A DNA stretch of 64,000 nucleotides from Symploca sp. SIO1C2 (GCA_010672925.1 JAAHFP010000002.1:1-64000), one strand, 5' to 3'. Numbered from the stretch's first letter, positions 1 through 8,746 are shown. Numbers and translations are program-made. Notes: generated by a model not told the origin, from the sequence alone.

Positions 1-1
1 T

Positions 2-823
2 ACTATCAAAGAGATAACTAACATTTCTGAGCAAGATATGTACTCAATGATTGCTAATGGCAAATATAGAGAAGAACTGTTTACAACACACCAAGAGTCA
101 AAGTTGTCTGTAATTGATGAAATAGATGCGATAATCAATCCAGACTATTTTGTCATTGACAATAATGTTTATGACCTCTCAACATATAAATATGAGCATC
201 CGGGTGGGGCGGAGTTATTTCTTTCTGCTACTGAAGAAGACTACAAAAGACAGCATGGAAATTGTCCCAATGTCAACAATATATTAAAAACACTTCATAT
301 AGGAAGTATTAAATCTAGAAACATGAAGAATATTGCTCCTCATCAGTGTGATTTTTATCATCAATTAAGGAGTGTTTTAAAAGAGTCTTGCGCCAACCTC
401 AAAAAAATTATCGCCACAACTAGTATTCAGCCTGAAGACGCTAATACCATTATTTTATACGAGTTAGGCTACATGACCTTGGATGTTTACTTGAAACCAA
501 TCATCTTACTAGTGATGAATATCGATATAATTCATGATCCTAAAGAGAAGGAGGATACTTCAATTGAAGAGATATTAAATTATCTAAATATAGATAAATA
601 TGATTACGACTGTTATTTAGAGAGAATACAAAATCTACGTCAAGAGGATATTTGCTATACCTGGTCTATTTTAAAAGAAGCAGCCAATAATCTGTTAATC
701 GCAGTACGAGATATCACAAAACTTTATCTAGATAATTTGACGGATAAAGATGAATTTGGATTTGTAGCTGAAATTAAAAAAGAATGTAGTTTGTACCTTA
801 ACAGGCTATATCGAACCCTATAG
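2..823 (+). CDS. Cytochrome b5-like haem-binding domain protein, 5' end cut by window
   Basis: The frame is open from base 2 to the ATG at 38, so the gene probably begins outside the window. Counting from that ATG, residues about 36-90 look like a cytochrome b5 domain: DYFVIDNNVYDLSTY is followed by the haem-ligand motif HPGG at about 54-57, and H73 could be the second axial ligand. That spacing is shorter than usual, so haem binding is an inference. The remaining 170 residues are polar, probably helical, with no membrane segment and no domain I recognise; there is no desaturase histidine box. The gene is A+T-rich compared with metF downstream. A redox or haem-carrier role is plausible, but substrate and partner are unknown. 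Confidence 0.6.
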   Translation, partial: TIKEITNISEQDMYSMIANGKYREELFTTHQESKLSVIDEIDAIINPDYFVIDNNVYDLSTYKYEHPGGAELFLSATEEDYKRQHGNCPNVNNILKTLHIGSIKSRNMKNIAPHQCDFYHQLRSVLKESCANLKKIIATTSIQPEDANTIILYELGYMTLDVYLKPIILLVMNIDIIHDPKEKEDTSIEEILNYLNIDKYDYDCYLERIQNLRQEDICYTWSILKEAANNLLIAVRDITKLYLDNLTDKDEFGFVAEIKKECSLYLNRLYRTL

Positions 824-909
824 GGAAGTGCGGGAGTATGTCACAACAAGTAAGGAAGTGTGAGGGATGGTGAGGTATAAATTGTAGAAGAAGCAAGAAG
901 CTATAGAGT

Positions 910-1929
910 TCACACAATGGAACAGACAACTCGAAAACCGATGAGGTTGTTCCCGTAGTCTGGCCCATTAAGACTACGAAAGGCACTACGACAAAACCAG
1001 GGATTGTTGTACCAAGAACCCCCACGCAGCATCCTGTTTTGAGAATTATTCTGATCACTCAACCAAGTACTGCCTTTTGTTGGTGCTCCTTGATAGTTAT
1101 CATGCCAGCAGTCAGCACACCATTCCCAAACATTGCCATGCATGTCGTATAATCCAAAGGCATTGGCAACTTTAAGTTTCCCAACAGGTGTTGTTTTTTG
1201 GCGATACTCCCCCTTGGAAGCGGAACCATAGGTAAAGTTACCATTGTAGTTTGCTAGCTCAGGAGAAATAGTTTCACCAAAATTAAAGGGAGTAGTTGTA
1301 CCAGCCCTACAAGCATATTCCCATTCCGCTTCACTGGGTAATCGGTATTGCCTTCCCGTTTTCTGAGATAATCTGGCACAGAACTCGACTGCATCATACC
1401 ATGACACATTCTCTACTGGTAGATCTTTTCCTTTGAATTGGGATGGATCAGGGTCAAGTTTACGGTTAACTTGAGGCAGAGTCGCTACAGCTTGCCATTG
1501 AGCTTGGGTGATTGAATATTTCCCTAGACAGAATGAGGCTAAAGTTACCTGGTGCTGGGGACTTTCATCCTTAAGTCGCCCCTCTTCTGTATCTGGGGAG
1601 CCCATCTGGAAGTTGCCCGCAGGGATAACCACCATCTCTAAGTTTACTCCTTGACCTAAGTCTTCCGTAAAATAGTGAGCTTTTCCCTGACGGTGCTCAA
1701 TGTCTTTACCTTTAGTATTAACCGTCACCATGTCAAAAGAAAACGTCAGTAATATTGGTAATGGTGGCTCCTCAGTAATTTTAGTAATTTTCCCAGTATC
1801 GGAGGGTGAGGCACTGGAATGGTTTAACTTAGATAAAATAATAATGGGTAAAATAATTAGATGATGTTTACTCACTTGCTCTACACTCACGTATGGTTGT
1901 TGTTGAGGTTGCTGATATTGCCAATTCAA
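910..1929 (-). CDS. FGE-sulfatase (SUMF1/EgtB-fold) domain protein
   Basis: Residues about 95-339 form a formylglycine-generating-enzyme-fold domain: MVVIPAGNFQMGSP, a middle RLPSEAEWEYACRAG, then DMHGNVWEWC, a RGGSW block and a final GFRVV. True formylglycine-generating enzymes carry a cysteine pair near the C-terminus. Here the first position appears to be Tyr (GGSWYNNPWFC), so oxidase activity is doubtful, and the fold may instead act as a binding or effector module, as in many cyanobacterial paralogues. The start is uncertain: the ORF begins at TTG, there is a stop four codons upstream, and the Gln-rich first 30 residues look like the tail of a longer lost N-terminus. Another possible start is the internal Met at about residue 67. 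Confidence 0.75.
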   Translation of the reverse strand: MNWQYQQPQQQPYVSVEQVSKHHLIILPIIILSKLNHSSASPSDTGKITKITEEPPLPILLTFSFDMVTVNTKGKDIEHRQGKAHYFTEDLGQGVNLEMVVIPAGNFQMGSPDTEEGRLKDESPQHQVTLASFCLGKYSITQAQWQAVATLPQVNRKLDPDPSQFKGKDLPVENVSWYDAVEFCARLSQKTGRQYRLPSEAEWEYACRAGTTTPFNFGETISPELANYNGNFTYGSASKGEYRQKTTPVGKLKVANAFGLYDMHGNVWEWCADCWHDNYQGAPTKGSTWLSDQNNSQNRMLRGGSWYNNPWFCRSAFRSLNGPDYGNNLIGFRVVCSIV

Positions 1930-2403
1930 CTCTCGTAGTCATCGCTTCTTGGAACTAATATAACTCTATTTTAATTTTTGAGAAGAGTGCGATCGCGGCT
2001 CAATAATCTGGTACGGTACTGTGAGCGATCAGTTTCCTGTGGAACAGGCATCTTACCTGTTAGATCTCCCTAAGGAAGTTGATTTTATTCTAATTTTTTA
2101 TTATTATTTTATGATAGAAAAATGTACGCACATATATACTGGAACCTAAAAGTCATCGCTCCTTGGAACTCATATAGCGTTTTACTGATTACTTCACCGT
2201 TGGGTTGCAAAGAAAGCTACACCAAACCTACTTATTCCAACACTTTAGGTGTGCCACGCCACTACTACCTACACCTCCAAAACTCTCCACACTCTCAATC
2301 TCCTTGTCTGGAGGGTTTGGAGCATCATTATTAATCCACTATTTAAGACTGCTTATGTTATAGTCTATAGCGAATTAAAGGCGTTTACCCTGGAAAATTA
2401 ATT
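1930..2403. other. Intergenic stretch with repeat fragment
   Basis: No convincing gene is visible. It holds a short palindromic repeat copy (GGAACAGGCATCTTACCTGTT near 2041) and a HIP1-like site. The track ORF at 2122-2334 has no recognisable domain, no ribosome-binding site and low-complexity composition, and I treat it as spurious. Confidence 0.5.
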
Positions 2404-2496
2404 ATGGATCGAGCAAAATTTATTAAGGCAATTATAGCTGGTTTAGGGGCTTCTCTAATCCTAGGAGCACTTAACCTGAGTTCCTTAGCTATGTAA
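2404..2496 (+). CDS. Possible 30-aa single-span membrane peptide
   Basis: This small ORF is too short for the ORF track. It starts at ATG and encodes a basic start (MDRAKFIK) followed by one hydrophobic stretch (AIIAGLGASLILGALNLSSLAM) and a stop. The pattern fits a one-helix membrane peptide or a bare signal-peptide remnant. It does not match the photosystem or cytochrome b6f small subunits I know. No good ribosome-binding site is visible, so it may be chance. Confidence 0.25.
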   Translation: MDRAKFIKAIIAGLGASLILGALNLSSLAM

Positions 2497-2569
2497 TGAA
2501 ATTTGGTATATCTGTAGGGGTGGGTTTAGCTAAAACATAGGTCATTTGACTTAGTTGTTAGTTATTTAT

Positions 2570-2599
2570 CAAAAAACAAAAAACAAAAAACAAACAACC
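2570..2599. repeat. CAAAAAA heptamer tandem repeat
   Basis: The 7-bp unit CAAAAAA is repeated about three times and then drifts to CAAACAACC. It is one of the many heptamer arrays in the window, here about 120 bp before the MetF-type gene, with the G-free strand as the sense strand of that gene. Confidence 0.7.
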
Positions 2600-2735
2600 T
2601 TTGCATTATATTGACTATCAACTTAAAGCGGGACATACTATTTGACGAAGCAGCATCAAGTGGGCTGTAATGATGTCATTGGTTCAGTACTGAGTAACAA
2701 CTGACCGATACCTAATGACTCATGACGAAGAACTA

Positions 2736-3647
2736 ATGACCAAGCCGACTCACAACTCCTTTCGTGCCGCTGCTCAATCAGGGGAATTCTTAATTACTGC
2801 GGAGATAGCTCCTCCCAAGGGAGGTAATCCAGACCACATGGTCAAAATGGCTCAAGCCTTGAAAGGTAGAGTTCATGCAGTCAATATTACCGATGGCTCT
2901 CGGGCTGTGATGCGGATGTCTCCCTTGGCAGCATCAGTCATTTTGTTGCAGTATGGTATTGAGCCAATATGTCAGGTGGCTTGCCGCGATCGCAACCGAA
3001 TTGGGCTACAAGGAGATCTCTTAGGAGCTCAAGCCCTGGGTATCCACAATATCCTCGCTCTTACTGGAGATCCAGTAAAAGCTGGTGATCATCCAGATGC
3101 CAAGAGTGTATTTGATTTAGAATCAGTACGCTTACTAAAAATAATTACTCAGCTCAATCAGGGATTAGCTGCCAATGACAAACCCCTTACTGATGGAGCT
3201 ACCGATTTATTTGCTGGTGCAGCAGTTGATCCGCAGCTCAAAAGTTGGTCAGGGCTACAAAGTCGTTTTGAGCGTAAAATAGAAGCGGGTGCACAGTTTT
3301 TCCAAAGCCAACTAATTACTGATTTTGAGCGTTTGGAAAAGTTTATGGATAAAATTGCTGCTGGTACTGATAAACCCATTCTAGCGGGGATATTTCTGCT
3401 TAAATCTGCCAAGAATGCCCAATTTATTAATAAGTATGTTCCTGGTGTCAATATTCCTCAAGCCATCATTGAACAGCTAGCTAATGCAGCTAATCCTTTA
3501 CAGGAAGGGATAAAAATTGCTGCGGAGCAAGTCAAAACAGCAGGACAAATTTGTCATGGTGTTCATTTGATGGCAGTTAAACGGGAAGACTTGATTCCTC
3601 AAATTCTCGATTTGGCAGGAATTGTACCGCTGAACGAGGCAAACTAG
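2736..3647 (+). CDS. metF: Methylenetetrahydrofolate reductase family protein
   Basis: This is a MetF-type TIM-barrel protein of about 303 residues. Family features are the N-terminal FLITAEIAPPKGG, then VNITDGSRAVMRMSPLA, QVACRDRNRIGLQGDLLGA, LALTGDP (substrate/flavin region) and a second-half region with FERKIEAGAQFFQSQ. The family reduces 5,10-methylene-THF to 5-methyl-THF for methionine synthesis. Several cyanobacterial members are divergent, so the exact electron donor is not proven. The track starts at 2715, but the Met at 2736 (MTKPTHNSF) precedes the conserved region more closely; either is possible. An 11-bp hairpin follows the stop. Confidence 0.85.
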   Translation: MTKPTHNSFRAAAQSGEFLITAEIAPPKGGNPDHMVKMAQALKGRVHAVNITDGSRAVMRMSPLAASVILLQYGIEPICQVACRDRNRIGLQGDLLGAQALGIHNILALTGDPVKAGDHPDAKSVFDLESVRLLKIITQLNQGLAANDKPLTDGATDLFAGAAVDPQLKSWSGLQSRFERKIEAGAQFFQSQLITDFERLEKFMDKIAAGTDKPILAGIFLLKSAKNAQFINKYVPGVNIPQAIIEQLANAANPLQEGIKIAAEQVKTAGQICHGVHLMAVKREDLIPQILDLAGIVPLNEAN

Positions 3648-3657
3648 CCCCTGCTCT

Positions 3658-3686
3658 CAACTAAAAGCCAACATAGCTTTTAGTTG
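3658..3686 (+). terminator. Hairpin after metF
   Basis: A perfect 11-bp stem, CAACTAAAAGC / GCTTTTAGTTG, with a 7-nt loop lies 10 bp after the metF stop. No T-run follows, so it may be an RNA-stabilising or processing hairpin rather than a classic Rho-independent terminator. It lies just before the TTG that the ORF track uses for the next gene, which argues for the later ATG at 3736. Confidence 0.5.
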
Positions 3687-3735
3687 GTGATTGGCAAGTT
3701 TTAACTATTCGACATTATTGAACTATAATCAAGCA

Positions 3736-5334
3736 ATGAGAAAAACGGTAGACACCCGCATTTGCCAGGTTACAGTGTACGAACAGCAAGCACTAATAAC
3801 ACGCCGTGGTGTGGTACAGCTGACTGGTGAAGAACAAGAACTGGTAATTGCGCAACTACCTGTGACTCTCCTAGAAGAGTCAATTCGGTTAAAGAGTAGT
3901 AAGACTAATGTGGGATTATTGGGGGTAAAAATTGAACGAACTCAAGACACTAAGCAAGACAGTCAAGAACTTACTGTACTAACTCAAAAAATTGGGCAGC
4001 TAGATGAGAAAAAACGCCATAGTCAAGATCTAATAACTCTACTCAATCTCAAGCGCAATTTTGTCAAAAATTTGAGTAGTCAGTATATGGAACGCTTGAC
4101 CAGATCCCACAATCCTGAACCACTAGATCTGGATAAAATCAAGGATTTAATGAGTTTTGTGGATCAGCAGTATAGCGACTTATCCGGAGAAATTGCTCAA
4201 CAAGAACTCGAATTTCGTCAGCTAGAAAAGCATTTACAGATACTCCGAGGACAACAACAGCAGCTTGCCACACCCCGTACCAATGAAAGTGTCAAAGTGA
4301 TTGTCACCTTGGAGTCCTCAGTAGTGGGTGAATTAGAGTTGGAAGTCTCCTACATTGTAGAGCAAGCTAGTTGGATACCCCTTTATGACTTACGGTTGAG
4401 TGCAACGAACCAAAAAATTCACCTTAGTTACCTAGCTCAAGTTAAGCAAAGCAGCGGTGAAAATTGGCAGAGTGTGGCTCTTCGCCTTTCCAATGCTAAG
4501 CCAGTATTAGGTATTACCTTACCTGCTTTGCCTTCCTGGTATATTAATGGGCAAGAAGCTTCCTCTCCAAAGCAAGGAGAAGAATCTAGCCCTATGGTGC
4601 TAGATCAGGCAATTACTATGCCTTATCCAGGTACAATTATTGCACCAGAAGCCTTGGTTGGTATTGAGTTGAAACCTAGTACTGCTCAAGAAGTCAGTAC
4701 AGAAGTTTCTCAACAAGGGAGCATTGTTAACTTTGAAGTTAGCAATCTGCTGCAAATTAACAGTGATAATACGACTCATACAACTAAAATTTTCACCCAA
4801 GATTACCCCTGTCGTACTGAATATATCGCCATACCTCAGCTGACCAACTTGGCTTACCTTCAGGCAACTATTGCCAATCCTCTTAATGGAGTAACTCTGC
4901 TACCAGGTCAAGTGAATATTTTCCGTGATAATACTTTTGTCGGAACCGCCCAATTGCAAAAAATTGCCCCTGGTCAGGAATTTACTCTAAACTTAGGTAT
5001 TGATGAAGGTCTCCAAGTTGAGCGGAATTTGGTAGAACGCCAGGTAAACGAGGAGTTGGTGGATAACCAGTATCGTATCACCTATGCCTATCGTATTGTG
5101 ATCACCAACTTACGGGATGATGAAGTTAAGGTGAGAGTAATTGAGCAGCTACCAATCAGTCTGAATGAGCAAATCAAAGTACATTTGACCCACTCTGAAC
5201 CCCAGACTCCCATAAGTGAGAAGGGAGTGCTTGGGTGGTCTGCTACCCTGCTACCGAAGGCTAAGCAACAGTTTTACTATCAGTTCACTGTTGAGTATCC
5301 ACCAGAGTTTAAGGTTATTGGTTTGGATATATAA
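3736..5334 (+). CDS. MuiA-like DUF4139/DUF4140 domain protein
   Basis: The protein starts MRKTVDTRICQVTVYEQQALITRRG, the typical N-terminal DUF4140 strand pattern of the mucoidy-inhibitor MuiA family. A coiled-coil middle (about residues 80-195, rich in Q, E, K and L) and a C-terminal DUF4139 beta-rich region (from about 200, VKVIVTLESSVVGELELEVSYIVEQASWIPLYDLRL) follow. The family is widespread but poorly characterised biochemically. No signal peptide is evident. I chose ATG 3736 over TTG 3691 because the family begins at this motif and a hairpin occupies the upstream region. It may be co-transcribed with metF, but the hairpin between them argues for partial separation. Confidence 0.8.
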   Translation: MRKTVDTRICQVTVYEQQALITRRGVVQLTGEEQELVIAQLPVTLLEESIRLKSSKTNVGLLGVKIERTQDTKQDSQELTVLTQKIGQLDEKKRHSQDLITLLNLKRNFVKNLSSQYMERLTRSHNPEPLDLDKIKDLMSFVDQQYSDLSGEIAQQELEFRQLEKHLQILRGQQQQLATPRTNESVKVIVTLESSVVGELELEVSYIVEQASWIPLYDLRLSATNQKIHLSYLAQVKQSSGENWQSVALRLSNAKPVLGITLPALPSWYINGQEASSPKQGEESSPMVLDQAITMPYPGTIIAPEALVGIELKPSTAQEVSTEVSQQGSIVNFEVSNLLQINSDNTTHTTKIFTQDYPCRTEYIAIPQLTNLAYLQATIANPLNGVTLLPGQVNIFRDNTFVGTAQLQKIAPGQEFTLNLGIDEGLQVERNLVERQVNEELVDNQYRITYAYRIVITNLRDDEVKVRVIEQLPISLNEQIKVHLTHSEPQTPISEKGVLGWSATLLPKAKQQFYYQFTVEYPPEFKVIGLDI

Positions 5335-5546
5335 GTAATAAGCGCCTAACGGCGAATGAAGAATGAAGAATTAAGAATGAAGAATTAAGAATTCATTAAT
5401 TTAATCGCCTAAAAAAAAGGTTAGAAACTAATCATATCAAGGTTTTCAGACCTAAATGAGTATTTTTAGTTTCTGAAGAGTAATGAGTAATGAGTAATGT
5501 GTAATAAGCAGTAGTAGGACTTCAGTCCAAAAAGAAGCAATATTGA
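5335..5546. repeat. Repeat-filled gap: GAAGAATTAA arrays and hairpins
   Basis: Between two convergent genes lie tandem GAATGAAGAATTAA units (5351-5400), an inverted pair TTAGAAACTAA / TTTAGTTTCT flanking AGGTTTTCAGACCT, GAGTAAT repeats, and one copy of AGTAGTAGGACTTCAGTCCAAAAAGAAG (about 5510-5537). That last repeat recurs near 33353 and, inverted, near 38610. No gene is visible. Confidence 0.7.
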
Positions 5547-6374
5547 TTAAAAATTAAGCTCACCATTCACTAAAGCAGATGCTGTTGACTTGTCTACTCG
5601 GACAAAATTGGCTAGTTCCAGCTCATTGCTATGGATTTCTAATTTTAAAATTCTGACAAAAACACCTGCATCATCTAAGCTATCTAAATTGGCAAAGTTT
5701 TTCACCATTGCTGTTAAGCCAGCGATGAAGAGAGGGGGGATGGGAACATCATTAATTGCCACCAACGGTTCAACCAGCTGGAGACTCCTGTAATTTTCTA
5801 CTTCTATTCCTGTCTCTAACCTGATTTTGAGTTCTTCTGCTTCTATTTCAGTACCTTGAAATTGCAATTGGATAGCTAAGCGATTTTCTTCTAGGAATTG
5901 TACCTGAGTGCTTAGTAATTCATAATCCTGCTCCCCAGTACCTGGAATTCTCTGGATAACCCTCTCCAGGGATTGGGATAGTCTAGCCATTACTCTTGGT
6001 GACTGGAGTGCTTGGTTGATATCATCTTCTGTCAAGACTAAGCGCACTCCTGCCTGTAGGGGTTTCCGGAACAACTCTGTAGACCCTTCTCTTTTTCGTA
6101 AAGCTGGTAAATCGACATCGACTTCGTCGATATCTAGTTCTAGGGTACTAATCCTTAAATCGGAAGTTAGCTGTAGCCCTCGACTAGCAATCCTTAACCG
6201 CTGTAGCTTTCCTTTAGCAATCTGGTGATTAGGGGCATTATCAATACGAACATCCAGCTGTTCGACTTTTTCTAACCGAGACCGGAGAGCATTCTCAATA
6301 ACAATATCACCAACTGAATTAAGCGGGGAAATAAAGCTGATAAGACCAGAGAAGAGGATAGTGAATAATTCCAT
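5547..6374 (-). CDS. DUF2993 (LmeA-like) lipid-binding family protein
   Basis: 275 residues with the DUF2993 pattern seen in nearly every cyanobacterium: VGDIVIENALRSRLEKVEQLDVRIDNAPNHQIAKGKLQRLRIASRGLQL, then repeated amphipathic beta-strands (LRISTLELDIDEVDVDL, FLEENRLAIQLQFQG). Actinobacterial LmeA homologues bind phospholipids in the periplasm. This one begins with a short hydrophobic stretch that could be a weak signal anchor. Envelope localisation is inferred. A CCTCCTG heptamer array lies just before the ATG. Confidence 0.8.
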   Translation of the reverse strand: MELFTILFSGLISFISPLNSVGDIVIENALRSRLEKVEQLDVRIDNAPNHQIAKGKLQRLRIASRGLQLTSDLRISTLELDIDEVDVDLPALRKREGSTELFRKPLQAGVRLVLTEDDINQALQSPRVMARLSQSLERVIQRIPGTGEQDYELLSTQVQFLEENRLAIQLQFQGTEIEAEELKIRLETGIEVENYRSLQLVEPLVAINDVPIPPLFIAGLTAMVKNFANLDSLDDAGVFVRILKLEIHSNELELANFVRVDKSTASALVNGELNF

Positions 6375-6387
6375 AAGTTACAGAAGA

Positions 6388-6405
6388 AGGCAGGAGGCAG
6401 GAGGG
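6388..6405. repeat. GGCAGGA heptamer array before DUF2993 gene
   Basis: A short array that reads CCTCCTGCCTCCTGCC on the sense strand of the DUF2993 gene and lies about 14 bp before its ATG. The G-poor strand is the mRNA strand, as with many arrays here. Confidence 0.6.
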
Positions 6406-6434
6406 TTGTGATTAGGTATTGGTGTCAACTAGCG

Positions 6435-6545
6435 GAACCCACCCCTAACCCCTCCCAGGAGGGGGACTGGAGATTATTTCTCCTCTGTTTCCCAGGAGGG
6501 GGACTGGAGATTATTTCTCCTCTGTTTCCCAGGAGGGGAACTATA
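6435..6545. repeat. CCCACCCCTAACCCCTCCCAGGAGGGG family, with 37-bp tandem unit
   Basis: A G/C-rich palindromic repeat (CCCACCCCTAACCCCTCCCAGGAGGGG). Its right half, CCCAGGAGGGGGACTGGAGATTATTTCTCCTCTGTTT, is repeated in tandem with a 37-bp period (about 6454, 6491, 6528). The same family recurs at 17735-17795, inside the FecR gene (18130-18170), near 26700, at 35798-35835, inside menE (49742-49785) and inside menF (55795-55830). Confidence 0.85.
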
Positions 6546-6640
6546 ACCTATTGGTGTCAACTTAAGCATAGACATAGCTGGCTAGTTGGATGACCTAACT
6601 CATTTTGGATTCAAAGATGTTGTTGGCGAATCAATTTGGG

Positions 6641-6962
6641 GTCAGACCCCTCCCCAAACCCCTCCCCTGCGAGGAGAGGGGCTTTCCGGCTCCCCCTTCC
6701 CTTGCAGGGAAGGGGGTTGGGGGGTTAGGTCAACAATTGTTGGACAAAGCGCGAAAAGTCTTGCAAAATCAGCAATTGAGCGATGTGAGGGGTAAGACCC
6801 TCTCTTAATTCGCCAGCAGTATCTTCAAATCCAAAGCTAATAGCTGAAGTCCATTTTAATGGACTAAATTTTTCGGTTTCACCTTAAGTTAGTCATCTTT
6901 AGATGACTTGAGCTATTAGCCGGTCGTTTAAACGACCGGTGGGATAAGGGTTTCACCTTAAG
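6641..6962. repeat. Cluster of palindromic repeats, 6.6-7.0 kb
   Basis: First a long palindromic G/C-rich variant (CCCCTCCCCAAACCCCTCCC...GGGGGTTGGGGGGTTAGG, 6641-6728). Then two opposed copies of a double-hairpin repeat: AAAGCTAATAGCTGAAGTCCATTTTAATGGACTAAATT (about 6832-6870), and inverted as GTCATCTTTAGATGACTTGAGCTATTAGCC plus GGTCGTTTAAACGACC (about 6891-6940). GTTTCACCTTAAGTT occurs as a direct repeat at the edges (about 6876 and 6950). The double-hairpin unit also occurs at 8747-8804 and, in frame, inside the STAND gene. The track ORFs here are artefacts of these repeats. The stretch from 6963 to 7184 holds another G/C-rich repeat fragment and the leader of the next gene. Confidence 0.8.
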
Positions 6963-7184
6963 TTGACACTAATGACTATAACCTCCCTCCTCCTGGGAAG
7001 AAGTTGGGGGGGTGGGTTAGCCCAGCACCTCTAAGCTATCTCTAGCTTAAATTGAAACCAATGGATCTTAGGTTACCAAAGAAAGAATAAGCTGGTAAGT
7101 ACCTTATAATAGCTGGATTTGCTATAACGCCATTACCTAAAGTCTCATCTCCACCGTTAACCCATAATCCCCGTTAAACTCTTG

Positions 7185-7961
7185 ATGAACAGCGATAAGA
7201 TTACTCCTATCTCCTCTTTTCCTGGCTCCTGGCTCCTGAATTCTGACTTCTACTCCCTACTTAAGTACTTTTTCCGCAAACCTTACCTACAAGTAGGAAT
7301 ACTCATCACTAGCCTGAGTTTAACTTTAGCAGCTCCTGTTCGGTCTGAGGAAACTACAGAAGTTCAGGAGTTGGATATCAGTCCGGAAATTATCGAAAAT
7401 AGTCCCGTTTTACAGGAATGGTTGGAGGAAGTACCCAATGTCTTAGAAGCTATTCGCCATGACCCTAGTTTTCGCACTAGGTTGCGACTGGGTTACTCCC
7501 AATTTCCCTCTACCGGTCAATCCGCAGGGTTTAATGTTGGTGTAGAAGATGTATTTATTGGTCGTACTGGTTTGACAGTGAGTGGGGATTATCAAGCTTC
7601 CTTTAATGATGAACGAGAGGCTTTTGGGGGAGAATTGCGTTACTATGTACTGCCCTTGGGAGGTTATCTTAATGTTGCTCCAGTAGTAGGGTACCGCAAT
7701 CTGACCACTGGTGAGTTTTCTACGGATGGCCCTAATGTCGGTGTGAGACTGTTATTGGTATTATCTCGCTCTGGTGCAGCGGATGTTTCTCTCACCCAAA
7801 CTTTTGTTTCTCCTGGTAGTAGTGAGGAAGTGGGGATAACAACCCTCTCTTTTGGCTATGCAATGACTCAAAATTTACGGATATCTACAGATCTTCAAAA
7901 ACAGAATTCCATAGCGGAAAAAGATAGTAGAGTAGGAATTGTTTTAGAATGGATGCCTTAG
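7185..7961 (+). CDS. Putative outer-membrane beta-barrel-like secreted protein
   Basis: 258 residues. After an N-terminal extension, a hydrophobic core with an AAPVRSEE-type cleavage site (about residues 38-58) suggests Sec export. The mature part starts with an acidic region (ELDISPEIIENSPVLQEWLEEVPNVLEAIRHDPSFRTRLRLGY) and continues with alternating strands typical of small beta-barrels: GFNVGVEDVFIGRTGLTVSGDYQ, LGGYLNVAPVVGYRNLTTG, GVRLLLVLSRSGAADVSLTQTF, ending RVGIVLEWMP with a terminal aromatic. I recognise the type but no named family. The first 30 residues are encoded by TCCTGGC-type heptamer DNA and may not be native; the true start could lie near residue 33. ATG 7185 is preferred over TTG 7182. 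Confidence 0.6.
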   Translation: MNSDKITPISSFPGSWLLNSDFYSLLKYFFRKPYLQVGILITSLSLTLAAPVRSEETTEVQELDISPEIIENSPVLQEWLEEVPNVLEAIRHDPSFRTRLRLGYSQFPSTGQSAGFNVGVEDVFIGRTGLTVSGDYQASFNDEREAFGGELRYYVLPLGGYLNVAPVVGYRNLTTGEFSTDGPNVGVRLLLVLSRSGAADVSLTQTFVSPGSSEEVGITTLSFGYAMTQNLRISTDLQKQNSIAEKDSRVGIVLEWMP

Positions 7962-8070
7962 TACCGCTGCGCGGAATGAAGAATTAAGAATGAAGAATTA
8001 AGAATGCTTATAGAGTAAGGATTCTATCAATCTCAAACTGGCGGCTTCTTTTTAGCAAGGAAAACTCTTC

Positions 8071-8106
8071 TTCCTCCTGCCTCCTGCCTCCTGCCTCCTG
8101 CCTTCT
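8071..8106. repeat. CCTCCTG heptamer array before the HAD gene
   Basis: Four to five copies of CCTCCTG, ending about 20 bp before ATG 8127. The G-poor strand is again the sense strand. Confidence 0.8.
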
Positions 8107-8126
8107 AATGCTTATTACTTTAAAAA

Positions 8127-8618
8127 ATGTGGATATTTCTGGATATTAATGGTGTTCTCGTTCCTGATCAGTTTACTTTTCCAGTTAGCAAAGAAGACCT
8201 TTTGAGATTTGATCCTGCTTGTCTACAGAGGTTTGAAGCTGTTTTACAGCGATACCCACAAGTTTTGGTTGTTATCTCATCTTCCTGGAAAGAGGTGTTT
8301 CCCTTTGAAGTAGTTCATTCTTTGTTTTCTCCCAGTATTGCTCAGCGAGTGGTGGGGTTTACCCCTTTTTTGGATCCGAAAATTAGTTATAAGTTGCCCT
8401 ATCTCAGGCATCAAGAGGTTCTGGAGTTTTTACGGCTTAACAATGCATCAGATGATCCTTGGGTAGCGATTGATGATATTAGGGAGCATTATCCGCCTAA
8501 TGTTCCAGTTATTGTGACTAATGGTAGTACTGGTTTTGACCAATCTACTGCCTTGGCTTTAGAGAAATACTTGCAGGAAATGGCGACAAATAATACTATA
8601 GCAAAAGGCAGAGGATAG
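8127..8618 (+). CDS. Small HAD-fold protein (Swiss-army-knife RNA-repair HAD type)
   Basis: 163 residues with HAD motifs: I at the very N-terminus (FLDINGVL, nucleophile D5), II VVISSSWK (Ser in motif II), a mid Lys region (SYKLPYLRHQ) and a C-terminal acidic VAIDD. The LDxNGV...SSSWK...DD pattern resembles the compact cap-less HAD domain found in Swiss-army-knife RNA-repair proteins and as stand-alone proteins. Those are thought to be phosphatases; the substrate here is unknown. No RNA ligase or partner domain is present. The next gene is nearly 300 bp away. Confidence 0.65.
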   Translation: MWIFLDINGVLVPDQFTFPVSKEDLLRFDPACLQRFEAVLQRYPQVLVVISSSWKEVFPFEVVHSLFSPSIAQRVVGFTPFLDPKISYKLPYLRHQEVLEFLRLNNASDDPWVAIDDIREHYPPNVPVIVTNGSTGFDQSTALALEKYLQEMATNNTIAKGRG

Positions 8619-8746
8619 AGGGCAGAAGGTTTACGAACTAGAAAGGCATTATAACTGTTTATCCGAACTTACATACACGAAAAGAAAGCAAAGCTATATG
8701 AGCAAAATGAACAAAACCATGGTTATCATTTGGATGCCATAACCCA

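Noticed and set aside
2122-2334. 70-aa ORF as a gene
   Set aside because: No recognisable domain, no ribosome-binding site, and a composition typical of translated intergenic DNA.
3691-3735. TTG start for the MuiA-like gene
   Set aside because: It directly follows an 11-bp hairpin, and the conserved N-terminus begins at ATG 3736.
6408-6808. Track ORFs in the 6.4-6.8 kb repeat cluster
   Set aside because: They translate palindromic G/C-rich repeats and share no protein-like conservation.
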